From Aphanomyces cochlioides (taxonomy: Eukaryota > Oomycota > Saprolegniomycetes > Saprolegniales > Verrucalvaceae): DNA of 64,000 bases. The translations under genes and the position numbers were made by a program. The notes under the pieces were generated by a model. It was not told where the DNA came from, did not search any database, and saw only the letters and a program-made list of their open reading frames with translations. Location: positions 186,001 to 250,000 of the forward strand of contig JAHQRK010000018.1 in assembly GCA_019828595.1 (NCBI GenBank), in the 5' to 3' direction. Of the stretch, positions 36,316-46,909 are shown in pieces (position 1 is the stretch's first letter; each line of letters begins with the position of its first letter).

Positions 36316-37338
36316 ATGCTGCACCAAAACAGCTATCAAGAAACTAAAAATAAACATATTAATCAACTAAAAGAGCGTGAACGGCTGAGGAAGGCTACTC
36401 AACGGCTTCTCCTTATGGAATCAGAATCAATTGAAGACAGGAACATTCGCCTTGATGAACAACGAATGAGAAAGGTCCAGCTGAGAAGTACTGAGCACCC
36501 AGAAGCTCGCAAGAAGAGACTCGAAGCACAGAAGTCGAGAGATATTGAGTCAAAAAGCACAGAGCCGGTCGAAGCTTATACAAAACGGCGCGAAGTTCAG
36601 AGGTTGAGACGAGCTAAACTGAGAAGCATAGAAGATTCAGAAACTCGTCAAAAAAGACTCGACGGACAGAAATTAAGGACTGCAATGTCAAAAAGAATGG
36701 AAACTCCCGAAGCTTATCTACAACGTCTTGAAGTGGAAAAATTGAGAAAGGCTCGACTCGGAAGAATGGAAGATTCAGCAGCACGCACAAAGCGTCTGCA
36801 ACGTTTGAAAGCTCACAAAAATGCCCAGAGAGCAATGGAGACGTTAGTCGCACGTAGATTTCGGCGAGACAAGCTCAAAGCGCAAAGAGATGCAAGAAGA
36901 GCAAACGAATCTTCTGAACATCGAAGAAACCGGTTGGATGTTGAAAAGTTACAGAGGTCTGTTATCCGTCAAATTGAATCAAATGAAGATCGACAACAAA
37001 GACTGGATAAACAAATGCAATACGACATTGCAAGAAGAAAGAGTGTATCTTACGCAGTGAAAAAACGGCGACTTCAGTACAGAAATGCGCAATACAAGGC
37101 GTTGAAGCACTCGGAGACGCCCGATGCCAGGCGTGCACGACTTGAAACTCGAAGACAATCCTACCGGCGCTCACAAGTGTCGAAGACCGGTATCATTACT
37201 TTAACGGAGGGCGAATGTAAAGCTCTGGATGAGTCAGAATATCTTTTACCATGCAGTGAAGAGATGAAAACGAGGGTTCTCAGTCATTTGGAATTTGCCT
37301 TAGGTCCGGCTGGATCAATGTGTTTGCTGTGTTTGTGA
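36316..37338 (+). pseudogene. Helitron N-terminal part with eleven STPR-like 23-residue repeats
   Basis: After MLHQNSYQETKNK the protein consists of about eleven units of exactly 23 residues, each with the pattern E(S/T)xEx(R)xxRLexxklrxaxxR. Examples are STEHPEARKKRLEAQKSRDI, SIEDSETRQKRLDGQKLRTA and RMETPEAYLQRLEVEKLRKA (first 20 residues of each). This is the length and style of the score-and-three peptide repeat (STPR), a DNA-binding helical repeat first described in a silkworm fibroin gene regulator. The frame ends at 37338, where a shift leads to VCDRTVFTTNI in the next frame. Confidence 0.75.
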
Positions 37339-37345
37339 TCGCACG

Positions 37346-38710
37346 GTGTTCACAACAAATATTCATGTATATTCAACACAAGACAAGGACATTCTTCAAT
37401 CTATGGCCGCTCATTTGAGAAATCCAGAACCTGACCTTAACGATGATTTGATTGCATTCTATGATTGTAAAGATGTGCATCCAGTTTTTATGGACTTGCT
37501 ACTTTCACGAAAAGGAATGGTTTATTCGAGCAAGATCAATAACATTGATAGCCCAAGAGACGTTTCCTTTAATGTTTGTCTTGGTTGTGAAGAAACACTT
37601 TCAAAACCATGGATAAATGAGATTCCTCGACACCACTTATTTCCCCAAGAACCAGCGGTCAGTGAGGACAGTTTAGATCATGACTTTGACGAAGTCGATG
37701 TCATATCTATCTCTTGTGAGGAAATTGATGAAAACTGCGAAGACTGTCAAAGTGACATTGACTGCGACGATATTAACTCGATGAACACAGATGATTTGTT
37801 CGATGTTGAGTTTCCCGATTTCTCGACAATCCCAGTGTCATCATGACCATTGCCACCAAAATTCTCTATCGCAAATCATTTTTTTATTGGTGAGCTACCT
37901 GAAGAGCTATTTAAAGCAACGTGGGCTGAAGTGCTAATGTGTTCGCTTGTCAGTGTTGTTGCTCAAACACGCGTCATTCGTGGAGGGGAGCATCGCATGA
38001 TCCGCTCACATTTGATCCTCTTCGATGCAGTTCCTGGCCCCCCTGCGACTCTTTTGCCGTTGAAATTGAACCGGGACGCAATGTATAGAATTGTTCTTGC
38101 TGGCCCATTCACAAAAGACCAATTGCTTAAAGTAAAGGAGTTGCATTTAATTCGGCAAGCTATGGTGATGGATATATTGCATTTTTACAAATCTAACAAT
38201 GCTTTCTACGCCGACGTATCCATAGATGGTGAATTCATTGAGTCGTTACCAATCGAAGATGTACCGGACGGAATTATCGATGAGGCAGTGGATATGGATG
38301 AAAAAGGAGTTGCTGTCGACAATGAACAAGCAGCCGTAAATGGGTTTTCGGGGGATCCTGATGAAGGAACTAGTGAGCATGAATGTGCTTACGTTGTGCG
38401 AAGCGTCCTCTTTACTCAAACAACTTCAGATATGGCATCTGTGCATGAAGAAAAGGTGCTGGATTCACTCGGAAGCAAGATTTGCAATCGAACTCCTGGT
38501 TCTAGCCCGAACATCCCTGAATTCAATGTCCACACCTCAAACAAAATATCGAACTACTTTGAAGCTGGTATTGATGCAAAAATGTTCCCTCACTTGTTTC
38601 CATTTGGCCGTGGCTACACAAATGAACCCGGACGGCGAGTCGCGGTCTCAAAGTTGAGCTGCTGTCAACTGTATTGCTCTCTCAGCTCAAGACGTTTTGC
38701 ACAAGATTGA
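37346..38710 (+). pseudogene. Helitron middle region
   Basis: Two frames in register are split by one TGA (37844-37846). The first ends in an acidic Asp/Glu/Ser-rich stretch. The second begins PPKFSIANHFFIGELPEEL, a motif commonly found ahead of Helitron Rep domains, then LILFDAVPGPPATLLPL and MFPHLFPFGRGY, the last typical of the start of the Helitron_like_N domain. A TGA at 38708-38710 interrupts the frame, which continues beyond it in register. Confidence 0.7.
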
Positions 38711-41700
38711 TATTTTGTTATGGTGTCTTTTGATCGTTTTGGTCTTGATCGTGGATTTATTAATTCAAATTTTTCCACAAAGGCACGGCCATCAATGCAT
38801 ACACCCGTGGCAAAGATCTCACGAGAAGATATGCGAAAAGGCTTGGAAAATCAAGATGACCGACGATTCGGTCGTATTCCGAAGAACAAGTTCGTTAACA
38901 AAGCAGTGGAAAATCTCCTTCGTTCTGTTGAATGCAGTTCCTCATTTGTATGGGGTAGCAATGCAGAACGGCGCATGCGTAGAAGAGAAGCATTCGGAAC
39001 TGCTGATCGATTCGGCCAACCGAGTCTCTTTATAACCATCACCCCAGATGTCGATGGTACCATCACGTTGGCATATTTGGCAGGAGGAATCAAAGTCGAC
39101 TCTCTCTTTGATGTCCAGTACCTCAAACACATGCCTGACAAGGCTAAAATGCAACAACTTGCAATGGACGATAACATAGCATCTGCAACTCTATTTGATC
39201 GAAGCATAGAAGTGTTCTCAATGTTGTGTTTGGCTTTGACAAGTCGACGGGCAGACCAAAGAAATCAGGAGGACTTTTCGGTCATATCAAAGCACACTTT
39301 GGAATGGTTGAGACACAAGGAAGAGGAACTCTTCATTTGCATCTGATTGCATGGGTATTTGGTGCTCCACGTTCAACTTCTGAGTTTGAGTATCGAATGA
39401 AAACAAACCCCCAGTATGAGTCGATGATATTGAAGTATTCAGCGAGCATTATATCGAACTCGTTGTCTTTGGATCTCTCGGATGTTCCTTGCAAAACTTG
39501 CGAAGCGGCCAGTATTCAATATGAACCACTTGAAATTCCAAAGACTGCCTACGACAAACCGCGTCGCTCTGAGGGGGTACTTTTAAGAGAGCCTCTTATG
39601 GCACAGTGCACTAACTGTACTACGAAAGTAAGCTCCCAGCACTTAATTCGTCAGGCTCTTTTACATTCAAGACCTGATGTATGGCCAATCGCTCTCCCCG
39701 AGTTATCTAATGATGATATTCACGAGTACTTGGAGCAAGAAGAGTCCTATTTAAAGTCAATAGCTGGAAAGATGTATAATCCTGGACGATCGCATGATCA
39801 TCTTCGTTTAAGATTCCAACGATATCTTGCAAATACTGCCCATTTGGAGTCACAGATTGAATATCAACAAATTTTGGCTGGTGCACGAGAAACACTCGAA
39901 AAATCAAATACCACATCAAATGCGTACATCGCCCCTGACAAGGATCCATTTCGGCTAGATCATATATATCGTGAATTGTCGAGTATGCCATTTGGTCCAA
40001 ACGAGACTCGTCTACCAAGAAAAGATGTCTTGTTTGTCATAGCTACGTTGGCGTCAGTGTTGCAAGTTCACTGGTGGTCTCACTGTTCATCTTGCTTCAA
40101 GCAAAGCCGGAACACGAGAGCAGCAAGTATGTGTCGGTATTTGTTTTCCCGAGAACGTGTAGAAACTGGACACATTGGCACATCTGAGATATAACTTGTA
40201 CGAAAACTTGGAGAAGAATACATAAATGGATATAGCGATGTCATTCTTCGAGCTTTCAAGTGCAATCACGACCTTCAAATTTTGATCGGTGGGGCCGAAA
40301 TGGCTGAGCGCATTTATTACGCTTGCAAGTATACCACGAAAGATCAGCAAAAGGTGGAATGTCGCATAGCATTGGCCCTTGCAGCGTTCGACGTGCGTGT
40401 TCAGCGTGAAAAGTCAGCTGAAGAGCAAGGCACGGCTCTGTCCGATGAAGTTAAATGTCGTCGTCGATTGGCATCTCATATATTTAACATGACGCGCAAA
40501 CAAGAAATTGCTGGGCCATTGTGTGCTCTATATCTTTTGCGCGAATCATGTGCTTATACCAGTCATATGTACAAAAAACTATCTAATCGTCAAGTGTTGA
40601 AATTCTTGCATCATCACAAAGATACCACATATGGCCTCGAAATGACCGCAGATCTGTCATCGCTATTCGACCCAGATAATACCCATGGTGACAACGATGA
40701 CTCTAGTAGTGGTACGAGCTCCTACAGTGATTCCTCCGACGTGGAAAGTGAAGACGGATCAAATTCTTCCATGAACAATGAGCCTACGAAGAACGTGGGT
40801 TTGCACGTCTTTGTGCCTGTTGGTCCGGCAGAAGACTATGTCAATCGGCCTGCTATGTGTGCGGATTTGTCATGGTATGAATATACATCGAAATACTTTC
40901 GTGGAAATCGAAGAGCCAATACACCTCCAGAAAAGCTCTTTTTGGAACAACACTCTCTATATGCATCAAAATGTATTGGAACTCATCGATTGGCTCGAAT
41001 TCCTGTTCTAACTGGTGGAGTTCGGATTCCATACTTTGAAGACTGTGTGAGAAGTGATCAGAAGGATTATCACGCACAACTTTCTTTAGTCCTATTCAAA
41101 CCGTTCCGCACTATAACGGACTTGTGTTCCAACGATTCAACTTGGCATGAATCATGGGAGGCTTTTCAGCCTACGATGAGTTCACTATGCAAAGAAGTAT
41201 ATCACTACATGCAAGACTATCACGTTGGTCGCAAAAAAGCTGCGATCACAAGGACTTCCAGAGAAGAAGAACACAACATTCAAGAGGAAAACGATGATGG
41301 AAATACCTACGACTTTGATGATATTGATTTTGAAAACACACTTCAATTTGTGGATGAGCATTTAAACTCCAACTGTCTGGATTCCGATGGTGTTGCTGAC
41401 ATGAAAAAGAAATTGCATATATCGGTTCCATCATCTGAGCTCAGCAATCAAGTTAGATTTCCTACAACAATACCTATTTCAGTCGATATTGCCGCTTTGA
41501 TCAATGGGACATCGCTTGATGAAGCAGCAACAATAACGAGCTCGAAATATATATCCATCGTTGGTTCATGTGATCAACGGCGTCATTCACGAAAACAGCT
41601 CGCATCGGACGTTAAATTTCTGAAGACTTGGGGATCAAGACAACAAGCCGAAAAAGTAATCACATTCGAAAAGTCATCAGAAGTAGAAGTAACTAACGAT

Positions 41701-41880
41701 TTCGTGGCCTCAGGCCATTCAGACGAACATGGAGATATCCAAACTAGTGTGCAGTTGAAAATTCCTAGCGCCCTGGATTCCTCAACTATGTTATACACGG
41801 GGAACGTGGTTGAGAGGGGTGATATTCCGGAGGTCTTACCCGACTTTGCCCACGTCGGATACGTTTCCAATGCTTTTGGT
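38711..41880 (+). pseudogene. Helitron_like_N and Rep endonuclease remains
   Basis: The region encodes FGQPSLFITITPDVDG and, after a frame change near 39,210, GLFGHIKAHFGMVETQGRGT followed by LHLHLIAWVFG. The last holds the HUH-type His pair (LHLHL at about 39,331-39,345) of rolling-circle Rep proteins. After a TAA near 40,193 the same frame goes on to AERIYYACKYTTKDQQK, the place of the catalytic Tyr pair (two adjacent Tyr). It then runs to HIFNMTRKQEIAGPLCALYL and an acidic insert. A cleavage-ligation role is known for the family; this copy is broken. Confidence 0.82.
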
Positions 41881-43108
41881 CTTCGTATGCGACAACACTT
41901 AAGCTTTGTTATCATAGCTCGTGCACTCTTACTTCGATGGCAATTGGAATCGAACGGTGATCATGATACTCAAAGTGTAATCAAGTCCACAAGTGCTACT
42001 CAGCTTCGAATGGTCTTGCATGGTGAAGGTGGCACAGGCAAATCACATGTCATTGCAGCAGTACAAGCATTTTGTAACTCCTAGAAGAGACCTTGTAGCA
42101 TTGCCAAGACCGCAATGACTGGTAAAGCAGCAGTATCAATTAACGGCGTGACTTTACACAGCTGGATTGGCATGCATAATTTGGCCCCAAGTACTGTTCA
42201 CGAAGCGAAAGAAGCTGAGGAGAAAGGCTTACCAGGGTTCACAGAGGATCTCTGTTCAATTCGACGATGCTACAAAGTTCAAGCTTGTGGAGGATTCTGG
42301 TTCAAAGCTCAAGGTTTTAATACCCAGCAATCCCCCTGAAGTAGTATTCGTACGAGTTAAACGACCAAAGAACTTTGGTGAACTCCCTCGAGATGGATTA
42401 GATGGATCTTTACCTCCAGACATACACCCGGTCTTTACTTTTAAACCTCACGCATCGACTGAAGTGGAATTAACACCCGGGCCAGGCGGATTAAAACGAA
42501 GCATTAAACTGAGGCTCAAGCAGTTGCCGTTCGTCAATGCAATAGCCTCGACTATATATAAAGTTCAGGGCGAGACAATGGAATCACTTGTTGCCGACTG
42601 GAAAGCAAAAGGTTCGAAGGCCAACAAAGTAGTCAATACTTGTCAGCAAGGCTACATTGCCATATCACGTTTGACAAGGCGGGATGGATTCTCAGCCTTA
42701 AAGCCTTTGACAAATGAATGCATTCGTTTTTTTAAACCAAGTAGCGACACAGTTCTGGAAGGAATACGGCTTGATCAAGAGTTTTCACGCTTACTCTCAC
42801 TGAAAGAAACCAAGGCAGTTTTTTGCTCGAGTGATTATAAAGTCTTAAAGTCAATGCTACCAACCGATGAGATTGTTGATGGTGTCCACAGCAAACGAAA
42901 GGTCGGAGATATCGATTCATCAACGAACTTAGCTGCGATTTCAACTATACAACCGAAGCTTTGTCTTTTCGATATGATGGAGAATTGTGGTGCATCAGAA
43001 CAACAGTCAAGTACTGGCTCTCAGAAATTTTTTTCTCTAAGTTCAAAAGCCTCGGTACCGATTAAAAAAATATCAGTACCATATCATGACCGTTTCGACA
43101 AGATATAA
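41881..43108 (+). pseudogene. Pif1-type helicase remains of the Helitron, centre deleted
   Basis: The Walker A motif GEGGTGKSHVIAAVQAF (about 42,020-42,070) is followed by a TAG in frame, then TGKAAVSINGVTLHSWIG (motif Ia region). After a frame change the text jumps to the end of the helicase: LPFVNAIASTIYKVQGETME, then SLVADW, and QQGYIAISRLTRRDGF. The Walker B and central motifs expected between them are absent, so several hundred codons were lost. The frame ends at 43108. Confidence 0.82.
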
Positions 43109-44024
43109 CACTGTGGATCACACCAGTTTCTACTGGTTAAAATTAAGAAAATTCCCAAAGTCTCGAGTCCCTCTTGAGATGGAAAGAAGTTCTTTGAATA
43201 TCGTTCTGTAGGATTTCTAATGAGCTGCATCACATAGAGAGTACATGATGCACACATGGGGATCGTTTTTGTCAAGATTTTGCGGCTATGAAGTCGTGTG
43301 GTCACTATTTTTTGGAGAATAGATGGAATTATCTTAGCCGATTTTCTGCTCCGACGTCCTTCACAAACATCAGTGCTGTGATAGATTACTAGGCCAGGAT
43401 AAGAAAGGTTAGCACACAACAACAATTTCGTGCGCGTATGACGAGTATTTGCTTTAAAACAAGCGCTAGCAAAGCTGACTACGAATCTTGCGCCTAATAC
43501 AGCTCTCTCTAAACTAATGAACAACCCCGTATTTCAACACGGAAAGGAACATGCTGTCTGAACTAAATGATTAAAGCAATCGCAGTGTTAAAATATCAGG
43601 AACTCTATGGTTGAGACGCCCGCATTGCTGTGGTAGAAGCGGAAACGATAAAAAGCAGCGCCGCGCGAAGCGCGGCGCTCCTGAGCTGAGAAAACAAGGC
43701 ATACATCATAGGCGCATTAGACTAATGCACTACCGTTGTTTAGGATCTCACTGGCGTGGCATGGACTTAGAACAGCCTTTTATGATATTTGTATGCGGTG
43801 TGACAAGTGTGATTTCCATACAAAATGACTCGCAGGAGAAATCACACCGTGGATCACACTTGAGTGTGATAAATACCCCATCAAATACCTCAATGACGCA
43901 GACTTTTTAGCTAGTTTCGACCAATCAAATTCAATTTTTCACAACTAATTTATGTTTGATTGGTCAGATTTCAAAAAATACAACCTTGGTGTGATTTTGT
44001 CGATAACATGGGGATGGTGTAGCT
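43109..44024. other. Spacer between Helitron coding part and Ulp1-like gene
   Basis: Besides the hairpin at 43657-43679, there is TGTGGATCACACC near 43,111 and CCGTGGATCACACTT near 43,847, the second followed by a stem of ATCACACT (43853-43860) and AGTGTGAT (43863-43870). GACCAATCAAA (43919-43929) and TTTGATTGGTC (43955-43965) form an inverted pair. No gene is recognised. Confidence 0.5.
43657..43679. repeat. Perfect GC-rich hairpin, candidate Helitron 3' end
   Basis: AGCGCCGCGC and GCGCGGCGCT form a 10-bp stem with a GAA loop in otherwise AT-rich DNA. CTGA follows at 43681-43684 and again at 43686-43689, agreeing with the CTRR that ends Helitrons, although the usual gap between hairpin and CTRR is somewhat longer. 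Confidence 0.55.
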
Positions 44025-44798
44025 TTGTGGAGCGCAATAAGCAAGGGTCATACTCAAACCGAAACCCAAAGGTTTTCAACAAAATTACCCCTCTCAGATT
44101 CAATGTTTATGAATGATAACACGATCAAGCGAAATAAAGGAAAGACCAATCGTCAATTATTTCGAGATATACCGACTCGAGATGAGCAGTCAGCTCTACC
44201 AACACTTGATGAGCAATGGGAACTTGTTCGTATGGCTTGGAGTCTAGATTACAAATTGGAATCGCTAATTTCGAAGAGTGCATGGATTCATGAGGATGTT
44301 ATAAATCTCTACATGGCAAACCTGGCAAAGAGCCGACCAAATTTTGTTTTTCTTAATAGCCATTTCTTTGATAGTATGGTGAACGATCCATCACTTCAAC
44401 AAGCAACACGATTTCTCGGAAAATCTACTTACAAAAAGAATGAATCGCAATGCCTTACCTTCCCCATATTTGAAACTAATCACTGGATGCTTGGAGTTGT
44501 TGACCTTAACCTTAAGTCCTATGGCTATTACGATTCACTTCACATTGCACGACCAAATGTTACGTTGAAATTGCAAGAACTCCTCAAATTATTGCATGTT
44601 GACTACAGTTGTTTTGGAAATGAATCTCCAATTGATGGACCAGTGCAAACAAACAGTTATGATTGTGGTGTGTATGTTTGTGTTGCCGCGAAGCAAATGT
44701 TTGAGCACTTCGAGATTGGGCCTTTTGAGCATAATGACATGGCGACTTGGCGATTGCATATCTTGAAAGATATCTCTCGCTTTCTAATTCGACTTTAA
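44025..44798 (+). CDS. Ulp1-type (C48) cysteine protease
   Basis: An intact frame of 257 residues with all parts of the Ulp1/SENP active site: His in ETNHWMLGVVDL, Asp in GYYDSLHIARP, Gln in GPVQTNSYDCGVYVC and the catalytic Cys in the same motif (DCGVYVC). FVFLNSHFFDSMVN upstream and the helical end KDISRFLIRL fit the fold. Such proteases cleave SUMO-like tags; in oomycetes and plants they are also often carried by transposons. The N-terminal 80 residues match nothing known to me, so the true start may be the Met codons at 44098-44106. It stands next to the Helitron remains but beyond its candidate 3' end. No intron is seen. Confidence 0.85.
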   Translation: MWSAISKGHTQTETQRFSTKLPLSDSMFMNDNTIKRNKGKTNRQLFRDIPTRDEQSALPTLDEQWELVRMAWSLDYKLESLISKSAWIHEDVINLYMANLAKSRPNFVFLNSHFFDSMVNDPSLQQATRFLGKSTYKKNESQCLTFPIFETNHWMLGVVDLNLKSYGYYDSLHIARPNVTLKLQELLKLLHVDYSCFGNESPIDGPVQTNSYDCGVYVCVAAKQMFEHFEIGPFEHNDMATWRLHILKDISRFLIRL

Positions 44799-45502
44799 GT
44801 ATAAAAAAGTGCTCGCTAACTAACTCAACTTTGAGCCGTGAACTCTCTGAATAATAAAATAGAAACAGTGAAAGCTTTTCAACCTCACTTGTTACCTTAA
44901 CATTGGCCTCTTAATTAAATTAGATTAAAAAAATAAGATGAAAAGCATTTCTACTATAATAGTGCTTATTCTGAACTGCAGAACAAACACATAGCTACAC
45001 GTGCTGATCATGACCACCGCACTGGTGTGTCTGCATACGACTGAGAAAAGCCCTCTCTTACCCTCTTCTCGTGGGTGCTCTTCGTTTCATCGAAGAGGGG
45101 CTTCTGACATCTCCGACACAGTAAGTCCTTGTTTATGACTGACTTTGTCTGCACGCGTTCAGCAACTGCGTTTGTTGTAGGGCAAAGGACCCTGAAATAT
45201 ATTATTGTTTTACAGCTTGACAGGTCCATCTATTACCACCATCATGCTTGGTAACAAAATTATTTTTGCTCGGTGTACAAGTTACGTAGTACGACACTCA
45301 TTTGCCTGACTACCTAATGAGACAGTTGTATTGCATCATGATCTACGAAGTGATGATGCAGAATACACTATTGAGGATATCATCAAGCAAAAAATGATAC
45401 AAGTATAATCTAGCAGACTCATATACGATAGAATAGTCGAAGAGTAATATCAGTCGAGACTGGTTCGGTTTCCCTATGCGACTCGTTATTCCTCATTTTG
45501 CA
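44799..45502. other. Spacer, no gene recognised
   Basis: AT-rich. A minus frame of 73 codons at 45229-45008 has a CRRC pair but no wider support. Confidence 0.4.
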
Positions 45503-46030
45503 ATGTCAGAAGCAGTGCCCTATCTCAAGAAGCTTGAGAGTGACCTAGTCTCTCGGCTTCCTCAAATGAGCAGTTTTGAGGAAGGAACTCGTGAATTCTG
45601 GTCCTTTTGGTACGGATGGAAGCGAATTCTATGTGCTATGCCCGCCAACTACGAGAATTACCACAACTATCGGTTTGGAGGAAAGAAAAAGTTCAAGTTT
45701 TTTATTGTGCCAATGGAATGCGAGGAAGATGAAACGTCAGTCAGGTGCTACTTGGCATCCTTGGCTGATTGGATGAAAACGCGTGATCCCACTACAGTTG
45801 TAGAGATGCGACAGTTCTGGCTTCACTACGCTCAGAACGTTTGGAAGGACAAGGTTAAAGCTCGGCTATTGTCCAATCAGCAGCCTCCAAGACAGCCTGT
45901 CCAAGAGAAGATCACAATTCGCAACCTCAAACAGTGCCTTGACAAGGCAGAATCAGCACTTGAAGATGAAAGCTACAAGCGGCGTAAATTGGCCAAAAAG
46001 GTTTACGACCTTAAACGCACTCAGCAGTAG
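45503..46030 (+). CDS. Hypothetical protein with C-terminal coiled coil
   Basis: I do not recognise the family. From ATG 45503 (MSEAVPYLKKLESDLVSRLP) the frame has 175 residues: an aromatic-rich middle (EFWSFWYGWKRILCAMPANY, NYHNYRFGGKKKFKFFIVPM), an acidic ECEEDETSVRC turn, then a helical C-terminus (IRNLKQCLDKAESALEDESY) of coiled-coil type. An upstream in-frame ATG at 45476 would add nine residues. It may belong to the transposon-rich neighbourhood, as it lies 0.7 kb from the Ulp1-like gene in the same orientation. Confidence 0.5.
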   Translation: MSEAVPYLKKLESDLVSRLPQMSSFEEGTREFWSFWYGWKRILCAMPANYENYHNYRFGGKKKFKFFIVPMECEEDETSVRCYLASLADWMKTRDPTTVVEMRQFWLHYAQNVWKDKVKARLLSNQQPPRQPVQEKITIRNLKQCLDKAESALEDESYKRRKLAKKVYDLKRTQQ

Positions 46031-46224
46031 GTTGAAAATAACTAATTTCAACAAATATATGCATCGTGCTCTGAATCTCCGAATATTATGTCGTAGTATT
46101 GGTACACGCTTGTCATTCTGCATGTGTAATGATGCTTTTGCATCATGTTTGTAATGTCAAAATTACATTGGACAAATGTGAAAGACGTAATGACACGGAT
46201 CATATTATGCAGGATCAACATGTG

Positions 46225-46345
46225 TGGATTGTCCATGCTGCTGATTGTCCATGCTGCTGATTGTCTATGATGCGGATTGCCTATGATGCGGATTGTGTAT
46301 GATATCAATTGTTTTTGATGCGGATTGTGTACGATGTAAGTTATG
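46225..46345. repeat. Minisatellite, about 16-bp unit
   Basis: Degenerate direct repeats of GATTGTCCATGCTGCT passing into GATTGTCTATGATGCG-like units, about seven in a row. Confidence 0.8.
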
Positions 46346-46539
46346 TATGATGTACATTGTAAAGAATAGTGACCTACTTAAATAGAACTATATTACCTAA
46401 ATTTTATGGAGCAAATGTACAATTAAAACATTACAATTGATCGTATGGGCAATACATTGTACTGTTAATTATTTCATGTAAGCCATAATATCATGTCTCG
46501 AGAGATCTTTGATTCACGTCTTAAATTCCATACCAAGTT

Positions 46540-46909
46540 ATGCCTTCAAAGCGAAAGAGCGAAGCCGGCGACGTTTCAAGTGCCCCATCGACTACACCGG
46601 CGAAGCGGCGGTCGATATTTGATGCGATGGAGAAGAATCTGCCGACTCCTGAGGCTGGACATTTCAAGATTAAGTGCGTAGAAGATGCCGTGGCCTTATG
46701 GCCCTTGACCCCGTCCCCACAAGAGCCTCGCTGTATGGGAAGGTTCTGTGGACGGAGCAGCGCAAGGAAGACATGGCGGTTGTTTTCCTGGCTCCGCGCA
46801 ACGACTGCTCTGATATTGGCGACCTTTTGTCGGTGACTCGAGACGCGACACAAGAAATCAAGACCAAGAACATGAAGTTTTTGTTGTGCTCCTCTGTTTA
46901 CGGAGTTTA
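46540..46909 (+). pseudogene. Hypothetical gene with a frameshift
   Basis: The frame from 46540 (MPSKRKSEAGDVSSAPSTTP, AKRRSIFDAMEKNLPTPEAG) reads like the basic N-terminus of a nuclear protein. Near 46,700 the coding character passes to another frame (VPTRASLYGKVLWTEQRKED, MAVVFLAPRNDCSDIGDLLS) that ends at 46909. There is no good intron between them, so a frameshift is likely. Family unknown. Confidence 0.4.

Larger units (their letters stand above)
36316..43108 (+). mobile_element. Decayed Helitron (Rep/helicase coding remains)
   Basis: Consecutive frames on the plus strand encode, in order, an STPR repeat domain, a middle domain, a Helitron_like_N plus Rep endonuclease and a Pif1-type helicase, the plan of Helitron transposases. 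The coding part is broken by in-frame stops near 37,845, 38,709, 40,193 and 42,083 and by frame changes near 37,335, 39,210 and 42,250; most of the central helicase is missing. The element can no longer move by itself. A GC-rich hairpin at 43657-43679 may mark its 3' end. No left end was identified. Confidence 0.85.
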
